Positions 1 through 11,388 of a stretch of DNA of 64,000 nt are shown here, piece after piece; position 1 is the stretch's first letter, and each line of letters starts with the position of its first letter. Under the pieces are notes generated by a model that had not been told where the DNA came from, did no database searches, and saw nothing but the letters and a program-made list of their open reading frames with translations. The stretch is from positions 8,770,001 through 8,834,000 of the forward strand of contig OX637402.1 of NCBI GenBank assembly GCA_951799425.1. Reading direction: 5' to 3'. Position numbers and translations under genes: made by a program. Source of the stretch: Ilex aquifolium (Eukaryota > Streptophyta > Magnoliopsida > Aquifoliales > Aquifoliaceae).

Positions 1-2330
1 AAAACTTCAAAGCAGAATGATCAGTGTAGACTACAATCAGTGAACCAATGATGTATGACCTAAATTTATCCAATGCAAACACTACGACTAGCAACTCTTT
101 TTCAGTAGTGGTGTAATTCATTTGGGCTTTATTTAGAGTTCTGCTAGCATAATATATTACATGAGACTTTTTATCTTCCCTTTGACCTACCACTACGCCG
201 ACCGCGTAATCGCTTGCATAACACATGAGCTTAAACGGGAATTCCCATCGGGGTGGTCACATGATTGTAGGTGAGATAAACATACTTTTAGGTTTTTGGA
301 AAGATGCCTCACAATCATCCAACCACACAAATGGGACATCCTTTGCCAGCAAATTTGTCAAAGGTCTTGCCAATGCACTAAAATCCTTAATGAAATGGCG
401 ATAGAAACCTGCATGGCCAAGAAACGACCTGATGTCCTTGACTACGCTTGGAGTGGGTAGATTGGAAATTGTTTCCACTTTAGATTTGTCCACTTCCATT
501 CACTTTGCAGACACAATGTGTCCAAGCACGATCCCTTGAGTGACCATGAAATGACACTTCTCCGAGTTAAGCACCAAATTCTTCTCTTTGCGTCTCTCTA
601 TAACTTTCTCCAAATTCTCCAAACATCCTTCAAACGAGTCTTCAAACACTGAGAAGTCATCTATGAAAAACTCCACAATCTTTTCAACCATGTCACTGAA
701 TATCCCCATCATGCATCTTTGAAAAGTTCCCAGTGCATTGCACAACCCAAACGGCATGCGGCGATAGACATATGTTCCAAAGGGGCATGTGAATGTGGTC
801 TTCCCTTGATCTTCTAGGGTAATCTCTATCTGATTGTAGCCGAAGTAACCATGTAAGAAACAATAGAAAAAGATGTTCGGCTACCCTCTCCAACACTTGA
901 TCAAGGAATGGAAGCGGGAAGTGATCTTTTCGAGTACATGAGTTAAGCTTCCGGTAATCAATGCAAAATCTCCAACCGATGACCATCCATGTTGGTATCA
1001 ACTCATTCTCCTCATTAGCCACCACCGTCACTCCTGAATTCTTTGGTACCACTTGTGTGGGGCTAACCCATTTACTGTCGACAATTGCAAAGATAATTCC
1101 CATGTCAAGTAGCTTGAGCACTTCATATCTAACCATATCCTTCATAATGGGATTGATTCTTCTTTGTGGTTGTCGGGATGGCTTGGTGTTTTCTTCAAGA
1201 TATATTCGGTGGGTGCAAATGAGAGGGCTAATTCCCTTGATGTCGGCAATGGTCCAACCGATGGTTCCTTTGTGCTTTCTCAGGACTCGCAATAATTCTT
1301 CCTCTTGCTTTGGCCTCAATGAAGAGTTCGTCACCACTGAAAATGTTTCGTGCTCCCCCAAGAATGCATATTTAAGTGTGGATGGCAATGGCTTCAACTC
1401 CAAAGTGAGTGGAAAATTTTTCTTTTCTTGTGGCGGTAGTTTTTCAAATGTCAGGGTCCAAGTCCCCACCCCTTGCACAGTCTCCGGTTCCACATCCTCA
1501 AGAAACTCCTCCTCATCCAATTTGGTATGGCACAGAAAATCCATGTGATGCTCCATCAAAGTGTCAATCCTATTGACTTCATGAACCTCCTCATCAACCA
1601 TCGATTTCTTGCAAAGGTTGAACACATTGAGATCCATTGTCATGTTTCCAAATGCAAGCTTCATTAGACCATTCCTACAATTGATCACCAAATTAGAAGT
1701 TGCAATGAAAGGCCTTCCTAATATGATAGGAACCTGTGAATTAGGGTTAGCAACGGGGTGAGTATCAAGCACAATGAAATCAGTGAAAAAATAAAATTTA
1801 TCAACTTGGACCAAAACATCCTCAAATACTCCCCTTGGTTTTCTCACGCTTTAATCCACTATTTGAAGAGTGATAGAGGTTGGTTTCAACTCATCAAGCT
1901 GTAGTTTTTGATACACCGAGAAGGGTAAGAGGTTGACACTTGCCCCCAAGTCTAGCAATGCTTGCTTAACTCGACAATTCCCAATGGTGATGGCAATGGT
2001 AGGGCAGCTGGGATCCTTGAACTTGGGGGGGAGTGGTTGTCTTCAAGATGGAACTCACTTGCTTGATGAGGAATGCTTTCTTGTGCACATTTAACTTACT
2101 CTTTACGGTACATAAGTCCTTCAATATTTTTGCACATGAGGGAATTTGCTTGATGGCATCAAGGAGAGGAATGTTGATCTTTGCCTACTTAAACATTTCA
2201 AACATATTAGAATAGTTGGCAATTTTAGTAGGTGGCCTCAACCATTGGGGATATGGGGCTAGGATAGGACAATCATTCATAGTCAAGTTCATAATCTTAG
2301 GCTTCTCAATTGGTTCACCATATTTGGAGT
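1..2330 (-). pseudogene. Athila pol remnant: protease, reverse transcriptase, start of RNase H
   Basis: Aspartic protease text (DLGAS box near 1950, LGRPF near 1720) is followed by RT. Recognisable RT boxes are CIDYRKLN near 940, the F-I-DD-F catalytic box near 660, GHAGFYR in the thumb near 390, and RNase H text running off the window start. In the intact family these parts form one polyprotein that copies element RNA to DNA in virus-like particles. The stretch around 1380-1650 carries an acidic linker (DEEVHEVNRIDTL) shared with the plus-strand fragment at 22206, so the two belong to one subfamily. The frame is broken several times; this is a fossil. Plus-strand reading frames over 961-1667 are shadows of it. 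Confidence 0.85.
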
Positions 2331-5260
2331 AACCCTTAGTCTCTTTTTTCATTTTTCAAAGTGGCTTTAAGTGAGACTTTAGGTAAAATGGTTTTATCTA
2401 TTTCCTTTCCACTCTTAAGGGTGGTGATAACCTTGACTTGTTCAAAACTCTCTTTAGTAACATTGGACGATTCAATCATATGTTTACCTTTTGGGTTTTC
2501 TTGGGGTTGAGCGGAAAATTTTCCTTTTTCTTGTTGAAAAGACCCCATAATTAGTCAACTTAGTGATTTGTGTCCAAATGTCATTAAAAGCGGTGACATT
2601 TTGATTGTTGATTGTGGTTTGACTATGAATGAATTGATGCATGACATCCTCCAAATTTCTCTTGTGAGGAGGTTGGTATATGGGTGGATTGGGTGGTCTT
2701 TGTTGACAAAACCCTTGTTGAGTTGGGTTTTGCGAAAATCCTTGTGGATTGGATCGTGGGTCCATGAGGAATACGATTGTCATTCTTCCAACTAAAGTTT
2801 GGGTGGGAGCTCCATCCCAAATTGTATGTGTTAGAGTGTGGAGAGTATGACTGCCTACTTTAGTTAAATGCATTTACTTGCTCATAGTACACTTCCTTGA
2901 GTGCCAAAATTTTTTGACACTCCGAAATAGAGTGCTCAACACTCTCACATATTGAGCAAGATTCCTCGGCTTTAGTGACATTTGACACCTCATGCCTCCT
3001 ATTCACCTCTAAGCTCTCCACCTTACGGGACAATTTTCTTATCTTAGCAAGCAAGTCTTCTTGGTCACGCAAATTATACATCCCCCCACTTGGTTGACTT
3101 CCCGGAGAGGACCTGATACATCGGTAGGATCCGTGATATCCCAAGATTGGGCATTCTCTACCAATGTATTAAAGTATTCTAGGGCCTTATCTGGATCCTT
3201 ACTCAAAAACTCTCTGTTGCACAACATGTCGATGAACTATCGGTGGCCTGGTGTAATTCCTTCGTAAAAGAAACTCATCAATTACCACGGTTCAAAACCA
3301 TGATGTGGAATGGAATGCAACAAGTCCTTGTATCTGTCGTCCGAATTTAATATTGACAATTTACGTGCAAGTATACACGATCAACAAGTAATAAAGTGAT
3401 AAGTAGAGTATCGTTCCCACATATAATTATTACTAATAACTTCCAAGTACTAACTTTGTATCAATTCAATTTTATTTAAACAATTAAATTAAACTATGAA
3501 ATTACCAATTTAAAACTAAATCTAAATTTACTGAACAAGGATTGATTCACCAGATAAAAGAATTTAAGATTACAACTTCCCCTAATGCTTTGTATAAATA
3601 TTTCAACTCTCTTTCTAGTTAATTGATCAAAATAAGTTGTTAACTGAGACTTCAAAATTATTTATTAAACCTCTTCCGATGGTTAGATAAAAATACCTCT
3701 TCCAATTAAATTACTATATTCCTATGCAAAATAAGTTGGGACAGATTCATTAAACTCAAAGTCTCATAAAAGTTACACACGACATAGAGGTATATTCCTA
3801 TCCTATACACAAAACCAGCTATTCAATCCTATGAAGAATTAAATAGACGCATGTTGTCATATTCAGATCCAAACCCTAGAATTCATCTTCCAATTTCATA
3901 TGGGGAATCAAATTAATTGCTAGCCAAACAATCATATATTAAGCACAAAATATGATAAAGAACTCATATATAATCAATCACAACTGAAAACGAGAGTAGA
4001 TTAATTTAACTAAACATCAGGTTCCGTTGCAATCTTAATAAATATTTAGTTCGTAATTTAATTGAAAAACATCATCCTCAAATTAATCAACATCTTAGAA
4101 AATCAAAAATTGAAAGTAAGAGAAAAAAATGAAAACTTAGTTGCAATCTTCAATTTCTCTCTAGCCTTCAAGTCCAATCTTCTTCGTGTCACTTCCTTCT
4201 ATCCTTGCCTTCAATTCACTATCAATCCTTGGTCTTTTTTTCTATTAGCAACCCCTCATATCATTATATTCCCATACCAACTCAAACTCTAACATATATG
4301 TAGCATTAGAGTTCAATTTCTACTCCAAAACAAGTCAGAATTCGCATCCCAAGCTGAAACACGCGCTGCAGCCCCACAAATCAGCGCAGCTGAGTTGACT
4401 TTCTGCTCTTCTAGAGCTGCAGCACTACATGTAGAGCTGCGGCGCTGATCTCCTTTTATGCCTGCAGCTGCCCTTGTTGCTTAGTCCTCAATTAATATAA
4501 CACTTAGGCTACCAAATGACCTTGTTTCCTTCCAAATCATGATCCCTACAAAAAAAAAAAAAATTTAAAACACTCAAAACGAATAAAAAGGAATATAAAA
4601 TACTTGGAAACTTTCAATTCATCAAGCCAAGAGTACTCAATTCGTAGGTATAAAATCCACTCATCAGTATATATCCTAACACTGATAGAACTGCTCATTT
4701 GGTTTTTAGAAAATTTTTGAATTTGTTTCTTTAGGGCAGTTGTCTTAGGCACCGAAAAAAAAATTGTTCAAAAATTTGAATAGCATTTGTGCCCAAGAAC
4801 ATATCGAGCAGGGCTTCAAGGAGTTCATGCAAGTTTTCGCTTTATCCTTGAGAGAAAATGGGAATAATTTCATGCGTGCCATATCTTCCATGGCATGATT
4901 TGAAATGAATGTTCCAACTATTTCCTTAAACTCCTTAATGTATAGGTTAGGATTTTATCGTTACACGCCATGGAATTGAGGAAACAGTTGTAACATGCCT
5001 GGTTTAACAAGGAAGTCATGCGCTTGCACAAGTAGAAGTATGCGTAAGGGGGTGGTGCTTCAAGTAGGCTGGAGATAATCTCTCATTGAACTCACCGGAG
5101 GATCAATAGGGAGATTATTTCCTTCATTTCTCGGAGGGGGGACTTGCATTTGGGGGTTTGCCACTCGAGGATTTTGTACTCCCCCGCCCCTCAGATTATT
5201 AGCACCATCGTCCTCCAAATTATCTCCGGCATGTTAATGTTTGGTCCTAAGTCATGTCTC
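2331..5260 (-). pseudogene. Athila gag remnant (interrupted by an inserted LTR)
   Basis: The C-terminal half of gag lies at about 2331-3353 and the N-terminal half at about 4667-5260, with LTR 3354-4666 between them. Recognisable parts are a CCHC-like knuckle (CSICESVEHSISEC) near 2950, DRYKDLLHS near 3320, and ALKKQIQKF near 4720, which match KRQIMNF and RFKDLLQS in gag of element 4 at 47600-47700. Gag forms the particle core and the knuckle binds RNA. The sequence is decayed and not expected to encode a working protein. Confidence 0.75.
3354..4666 (-). repeat. LTR of an unidentified LTR retrotransposon inserted in gag
   Basis: On the minus strand this 1313-bp block starts TGATGAGTGG and ends TTGTCA, so it has the TG...CA ends of an LTR. 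It sits inside gag, whose text resumes on both sides. It is very AT-rich apart from a GC-rich patch at about 4355-4470 with repeated CTGCAG / GCGCTG words. The text near its 3' end (about 3360-3430, 'gtgcaagtatacacg' and 'agtatcgttccca') is of the kind seen at the ends of plant LTRs. I see no clean 5-bp target duplication (aatat against gtata), so the borders may be off by some bases or altered. It is probably a solo LTR; family not recognised. Confidence 0.5.
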
Positions 5261-5425
5261 ACTAGTCTATTTTGATTATCACGACCCCACCATAAAAAAC
5301 ACTATATACAATAGAAAATTAATGCACAAATATATATAAAGGAACAACGTACCTCAGCCCGTGATGAGACTCACGAGACTTACCTCTGTTGTCCCCAAAT
5401 CAACTTCAAACCCGACGCTTAGCCA

Positions 5426-5442
5426 TCCCTAGTAACGGTACC
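5426..5442 (-). other. Primer binding site, tRNA-Asp type, decayed
   Basis: The plus strand reads tccctagtaacggtacca, which matches the 3' end of plant tRNA-Asp (tccccggcaacggcgcca) at all but four positions. It lies 9 bp from the LTR edge at 5452, as in element 4. Confidence 0.8.
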
Positions 5443-5451
5443 AAAAATCCT

Positions 5452-7276
5452 TGCTCATTTTCCCTAAATTTACAAATGAACATGATTGTTTGTGTATGTG
5501 GATTATAGTGTATGGTGAGTGTCACTCTCCCTTAAGCTCAATGCAAGAAGTGGGAAAAATTGTGTGTGGATGAACAAAAAATGTGTGTGTGCAAAATTGC
5601 TCCCCAAGTGTAGAGAGTCTTACAATGTCGTGCTTTACTTGGAATGAGTATTTCAAAGTCGTCTCCTCAGGGAAGGCGAGGTCAGGTGTTCTTAATGAGT
5701 GATTTGTGAAAGAGTGAAAATTGAAAAATCTTGTTATTTGAAATTTGGTGGGTTGTGAATTGAGAAATATGCAAGAAAACAAGGTTGGCTAACCTATAGA
5801 GGTCAATCCAATGGAAATGCCAGATCGACTCATTTCATTCAACCAACGGTGTCTCGGTGTTTGATTGATTCGTAGGAAGTGAGGGACTAATGTAGTTGTG
5901 TTGGAAAAGAGCATACTCCGTGACAAGTCTATGGTGTATGAAAAGCCCACAACCATGTCTGCACACAACCCAGTCAAATCAAACACTTTACACTACGAGG
6001 AAGAATGGAAGAGAATCGATTTCACATACCCAAGAGGAAATCCCTCTTAGATTAGTTAACTAAAATTTAAGCTATGCATGGTAAAATCAAGAACAAACAT
6101 GAAGTAGAGAAATAGGGTAGTAAAATCAAGCATGAACTTGTATTAATGTAAGATTGGGTTTAAACTGCAGGAGAAGAGCCATTCTTACCCAAAATGGAAA
6201 GCTTGAAGGGAACAAAACCCGAATATGAAAATGAACTCCAAGAAACTTAGCTAAACTTGATTGCAATTTTAATTAAAAGAGATTAGAGTGCAAGGGGGAA
6301 AGATTTCATGTAAGATGGAGCTTACTACGATGAAAATGGTGAAGGAAAATGGAAAACCCAACTTTCTCTCTCTAGAACATCATCTTCTTCCCTGGACCTT
6401 CTCTACCTAAAAGCTTAATAATCTGAAATTACATGTAAGAAGTGTATATTTTCATCCATCCCCCTCTCTCTGAGCATGAGTGGCTGACTTGGAGTGTTTA
6501 GAGAGAGGTTGCCCACAAAAACTTCGAAAATCAGTCAAAGTATGGTCACCCATGTTTTTTTCAACCACTCCCTCTGTCTACATTGGCAACCCACTCCCCT
6601 ATGCTTAAAATATGAATGTAGGGGTTAGGAGGTCATAATGGAGTGTTAGAAATTTTAGAACAGGGATTAGATAACAAAAGGTGGGCCCACGTAGTAGGTG
6701 GAGTCGTTTAGAGAAGAATATGAGTTTTCTGGGTAGCTGGTACCGGTAGCTAGTTGAGCTGGTACCGGTAGCTCGACATTCCTCATTGTTGAGTCAGTAA
6801 GGGATAGGCGGGAGGTACCGGTAGCTCAGGTAGGGAGGTACCGGTAGGTCATTTCCAGTAGAGTTTGGTACCGATAGCTAAGGCAGGTAGGTACCGGTAG
6901 CTACTTTCGAGTAGCATTCCAGCCAACTGAGTTCCAATGACTAGGTACCGGTAGCTAGATGAGCTAGTGCAGATAACTCGTTTCTAGAGAACTTAGGTAC
7001 CTGTACCTCATCAGGTTGGTAGCTGTAACTCTTCTTTGTGTGTTGAGATTCTTGGTTCCTTGAGCTCCCGAGCCATCCGTCTTGAGATCATTTCTTTCCC
7101 ATTGACCTCGATCACTTAATGGGGTGCTTTATGTCTGCCCTTTCCTTCCTATCACTTGCAATCAAGTCATTTTCCATTAATTATCGATTTGAATCCATTT
7201 TCCTAAAAATTCACTACAAAACAAGTTAAAATGGATGCCATTAATATGTTTAGTATGCAATGTTCCACACTCATCA
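5452..7276 (-). repeat. 5' LTR of Athila element 1
   Basis: This 1825-bp LTR lies directly beyond the primer site. On the minus strand it starts TGATGAGTGT at 7276. It is related to the LTRs at 8556, 52066, 56714 and 63141: shared blocks include 'gagtgtcactctccct', 'gctccccaag' and 'tttacttgga' near the 3' end and 'ttgattcgtagga' in the middle. About 250-540 bp from its 5' end (6735-7030) is a cluster of at least eight ACCGGT-centred palindromes (GGTACCGGTAGCT and variants). Confidence 0.82.
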
Positions 7277-7749
7277 TGGTGCAAAAAATTGACAACGGGA
7301 GTCATTGGAGTTACTACTTGTCTCACTACACGCAAACATAACCAACATGGAATGACATATGTTTTTCTCAAGATTATAGTATGAAGTGCAATTGCATGAA
7401 ATTTGAATCTGCTAGTATTCCATGTTGCCACATGATAACCATCCTCTAATACGAGCACATTAAAAAGTTCTATCAACATCTCGTGATAAATTGGTGGACT
7501 ATCTTTGCAATAGGAGGTTTAGGAACTGCAGATATGCCCCAAACATGTAACAGCCTCACAATTTCAATCGATATGTTAGGCTAATTGCCATGTGCAACTG
7601 CCTGTGTTATTCTGCTTCGCACAGTTACAAAGAAAATCAATACCTGAGAAGTGAATTGCATGGATTAAACTCTCATATGAAGAGTTATCATGAATCCCAT
7701 GATGGAGGAGATGATACCTCAACATGGCAAAAACCAAATATAAATGCAC
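7277..7749. other. Unassigned DNA between two Athila LTRs
   Basis: This stretch of about 470 bp lies between the 5' edge of LTR 5452-7276 and the 3' edge of the LTR starting near 7750. I recognise no LTR, coding domain or RNA gene. Short open frames exist on both strands but resemble nothing I know. It may be pre-insertion DNA or a further decayed element. Confidence 0.4.
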
Positions 7750-10700
7750 CGACAAATAAGTATGACAAAGATCACCCAAGTATAAGTGGTCAAGTTGTAA
7801 TATTACTTAGTTAATTCTGAGGTCAAATCCACAGGAAGTTATCTGTTGGAACTCAAAGTAGAAAAGGTGAAGTTACCATGTGAGTAGTGTGCACTATAAC
7901 ATCTTGTGGTGTGAGCTTAGAACTAATAAATAAACATTTAAACTGAACTTTGATTACAACAATTGAAAATGTACTATTTAGTTCGGGGATTCAACATGCA
8001 TTCTATTGTTTGACTATAAAAATTCAACAATTAACTTCCATCTTACTAGAAAGTTAACTGGTAGGTTTGATGTATAGGTTGAACTATATCACAACAACGG
8101 TTAAGTTAACCGGAAGGTCTATGCACCTTGCAACAACCAAATAACCCTAGTAAACCTGACGGTGAACCATCCAAAAGTTTTACTATAGCTATTTAATCGG
8201 CAGGTCTATGATTCAATGAAGACGGAGTTCCGATTTATGCATTAAAACAAAAGAATTGGCTATGCCAACCATTACATAAATACCAACTACGTGCATCATT
8301 GCATCATGCATGAAATACATAATAACGTATAGATGAAATGTATATAGGAATAAGTTTAGCTTGGTACTCATAACCATGAGCATATAGTAGTATGATACCA
8401 AACAAAATGAAAACCATCCATCATTTAAGGGAGGTATAATCACTAGATCATAGGTAAAACATCGACATTTCCATAATACAAACAACATTACACATATCTT
8501 CACCCTTCACTAAAAAGTATGAACGGACTACTCACACTTCATTGCTATAGACAAGTGCTTGATGAAAAACGTTGTTGTTTCCTAACCCCTAAAAACCATC
8601 CCTTAGAATGTGTAGTGTATGTGTGAAGGGAGTGTCACTCTCCCTCAGAATGATGTGGGAGATAGGGCAACATAATGGTGGTAATGAAAATGAAATGTAT
8701 GAAATGCGTGTGTGAACAAAAATGCTCCCCAAGCGCAGAGAGACTTTTGCTTGTCGTGTTTTACTTGGAAAAGTATTCCAAGGTCGTCTCCTCAGGGAAG
8801 GAAAGTTCAAGTGTGTGAAGGTGATTTCGGTGAACAAAAGAGAAAAGTGTAAAATCTTTTGTTTGTCTTTTGGTTTGTGATAGTTTTGTAAATGAAAATG
8901 AAATAAAACAAGTGTTGGCTAATCCAAAAAATTCACTCCAATGAGGATGTCAATCCAACTCAAAGCCTTCCTCTAATGATGCGTAGATGAACGATTGATT
9001 CATGGGAAGCTAAAGATGAAATGGAGGTGAGGATCCAAGCATAACCCGTGACCAGGCCTACAGGATATCAAAGACTCACAACCGCATCCACTCTCAACCT
9101 AGTCAAACCGAACCACCGTACACCGAGTGGAGGAAAAAAGAAGAGTTGAAATGGAATCCTCACGGGGAGGTCTCCCTTGGATTAACCAACTAAAACTCTA
9201 GCTAATCATACATGAAGGAAAGACAATGATGTAATGGAAAGACATTGTAGAGAAATGAAGATTTGAACTTAGTTTAATGCGAGATAAATGACATTAAAGA
9301 TAATAAATGAAGTTTACAAGATCCTTACAAAAGATTACAAGTGAAAATGGGTAAAGACAATGCCTAACTATTCATCATCTTCTTCACCGAAACTACTCCT
9401 AAGCTTAGGTAGCCACCACTCAATGTCTTGTGTAATGCTGAATATATGGTGTGTAGAGACTTCAAATTTCGTCCATGAGGCTCCCCTAGCCTGTGTGTGT
9501 AGGCTTCCCATCAATGGGAAGAGATTTGATGGCTTGGACAGGCTAGGAGCAGCCTACCCAGCAACTCCCCAGGCAGCCCCCTTCTCTCCCATCCTCATTA
9601 ATGCCCTTGCCTCCCAAGTCTTGAAATTGTGTAAGGATGGCATGGTTATGTGTAAAATATGTCAGGGTAGGTGTGGGAGAAGTGTAGGTGGGCCCCCCCA
9701 AGAAGTTTGACATGATTTGCAGGCATTCTGGGCAATTTTGGCTATTTCATAAGAGCGTACTGGTACGCGTACCGGTACTGCGAACTCCAGTAGCATAAGC
9801 GTACCGGTACGCCTTCCGGTACGGTTTCTGCTCCAGACCAGTTTTCGTAAAATTGTCATAACTTTTGATCCAACCGTCCGATTGAGCTGAAATTTTGAAA
9901 AAATACAGAAGACATCCAGATCTACAACTTTCATGTTTTGTACTTTTTCAGATTCAAAGTGTGTCGTGGTAAAAAATGAGAAAAACAGAGGTACTGTGTC
10001 AAAACTTTGGGAAACCAGTGGGCTAAACCTTCCAAATTTCATTTTTCTTGGTTTCTTCACCTTTAAGCCTCCAAATCCTCATTGAATGTGTCCATCTCTT
10101 CACCACTCATTCATCCTTAGTTGCAAGGTTACAAAATCCATGATTTACGCTATAATTACCTGCAACATCGAAAATTCAACATTATTCATAAATTGGGCTA
10201 ACTCTAAGTAATTAATTGCAAAGTTAAGTTAAAATGCATGTAATGAGGCCATCAAATATACAATATTTTGTGCTCATCAACAAGCAAGAAGGGTAAGACA
10301 ATCTCATTACAATACACCACAAATGCAAAACAAACGCAAAGAATCCTTTTCTCGAGGAATAGTTGTAACACCCTCTCTCTTATTACCAACTAGGGCGAAA
10401 AAGTGATAGAGGTTCAACTCTGAAAGTAAAAAGGACGTAAAAGAAATGTAGAAGAAGAAATTTTTTGGCTAGGAGTGTTTAAGGTAAGGTATTTGTTCTC
10501 TTGGACTTTTGCTTGTCAAAGGTGGAAGACTTTTCTTGCAAAATGACCCGAACGTGCCTATTTATAGGCTCCGATTGAGGGTTTAAAGCAGCAGACACTC
10601 AAGGTAGCCAATGAGAGAAAAGAAGCAGGTGAGGTAGTTAAGGCCACTGTCTGGATCGTGCTAAGTCTCTTATGTTTTGCATAGGAGCCACCTTTGTTGA

Positions 10701-10943
10701 CTTGTTGGCCTTGGCCACCATTGGGATGGTGCCTCAATGCTTGTTTTTTTTTCCTTTGTCTTTTCTCCTTTCATTTTCTTTGCACTTTAGCCCTCCAATT
10801 CTCTATCATTGCATACAAAACCCTACAAAATAAAGTTTTTGCACATTAGGCATAATACTATTTAAATCAAACCTTTTAAACCATTTAACGCACACAATTA
10901 ACCATAAAACCTAATTCATTTACACAGTTTTTAGGGTTAATCA
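7750..10943 (-). repeat. 3' LTR of Athila element 2 (split by a solo LTR)
   Basis: Two parts, about 7750-8555 and 10285-10943, total about 1.46 kb. On the minus strand the LTR starts TGATTAACCC directly after a purine tract (GGTTGGGGGAG). It ends in text matching the 3' end of the element 4 LTRs: 'cacccaag..., ggtcaag.tgtaat..., tcaaatccacagg' at about 7770-7835 against 27070-27135. A TATA-like GCCTATAAATAGG is on the minus strand near 10555-10570. The 3' border is approximate because the sequence is diverged. Confidence 0.72.
8556..10279 (-). mobile_element. Solo LTR, Athila family, TSD ACAAG
   Basis: This 1724-bp LTR is flanked by the direct repeat ACAAG (8551-8555 and 10280-10284). On the minus strand it starts TGATGAGCAC and ends ATCAAGCA. 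No primer site, purine tract or internal DNA adjoins it, so it is a solo LTR left by LTR-LTR recombination. It interrupts the 3' LTR of element 2. At 9755-9830 it carries overlapping GTACCGGTAC-type palindromes. Plus- and minus-strand frames at 9360-10060 lie within it and are not genes. Confidence 0.88.
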
Positions 10944-11388
10944 CTCCCCCAACCAAACATTATTAGTCCCTATTAATACAAATAAATATATATATAATCA
11001 TTTTCGTAGATTTCACGATTGCATTTAGATTATGCAACAAGCCGTTAAACCCCTAGGTGATTCTTAGTGGACGAGCTTCGTCTCATGAAGCTAGCTACAA
11101 ACTTCGACATTTAAGATAAAATAATCCATATTTTTCACATATAAAATTAAATTATCATTCCATCTTTTTGCCAAAAGACTCCCTCTCCTTATCACTGTAA
11201 GAGTAACACACACCAATTGTAACACTATTTAGTATATTTTCAGAAAAACTTTTGTGTGTGGGGGGATTTCTTTATCTTAAAAACACTTAAGAAATATCAC
11301 AATCTTTTGCTACGCTGTACAAAAATTAGTTTCGATGTCAATCATTTCCTAAAAATCACTCAACAAGTAATACACTCAAGTTTTAGTG

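Larger units (their letters stand above)
1..7276 (-). mobile_element. Athila-clade LTR retrotransposon, element 1 (5' half in window)
   Basis: Reading on the minus strand from high to low coordinates, this element has a 5' LTR (5452-7276), a decayed tRNA-Asp primer site (5426-5442), a leader of about 170 bp (5261-5425), gag, protease, reverse transcriptase and the start of RNase H, where the window ends. The protein signature is Athila: a DLGAS-type protease, LGRPF, TGWR-CIDYRKLN-like RT text and an F-x-DD catalytic box. The coding part is clearly broken in several places and gag is interrupted by another LTR. It is an old fossil copy, older than element 4 judging by its decayed primer site. 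The target duplication cannot be tested because the 3' end lies outside the window. Confidence 0.88.
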
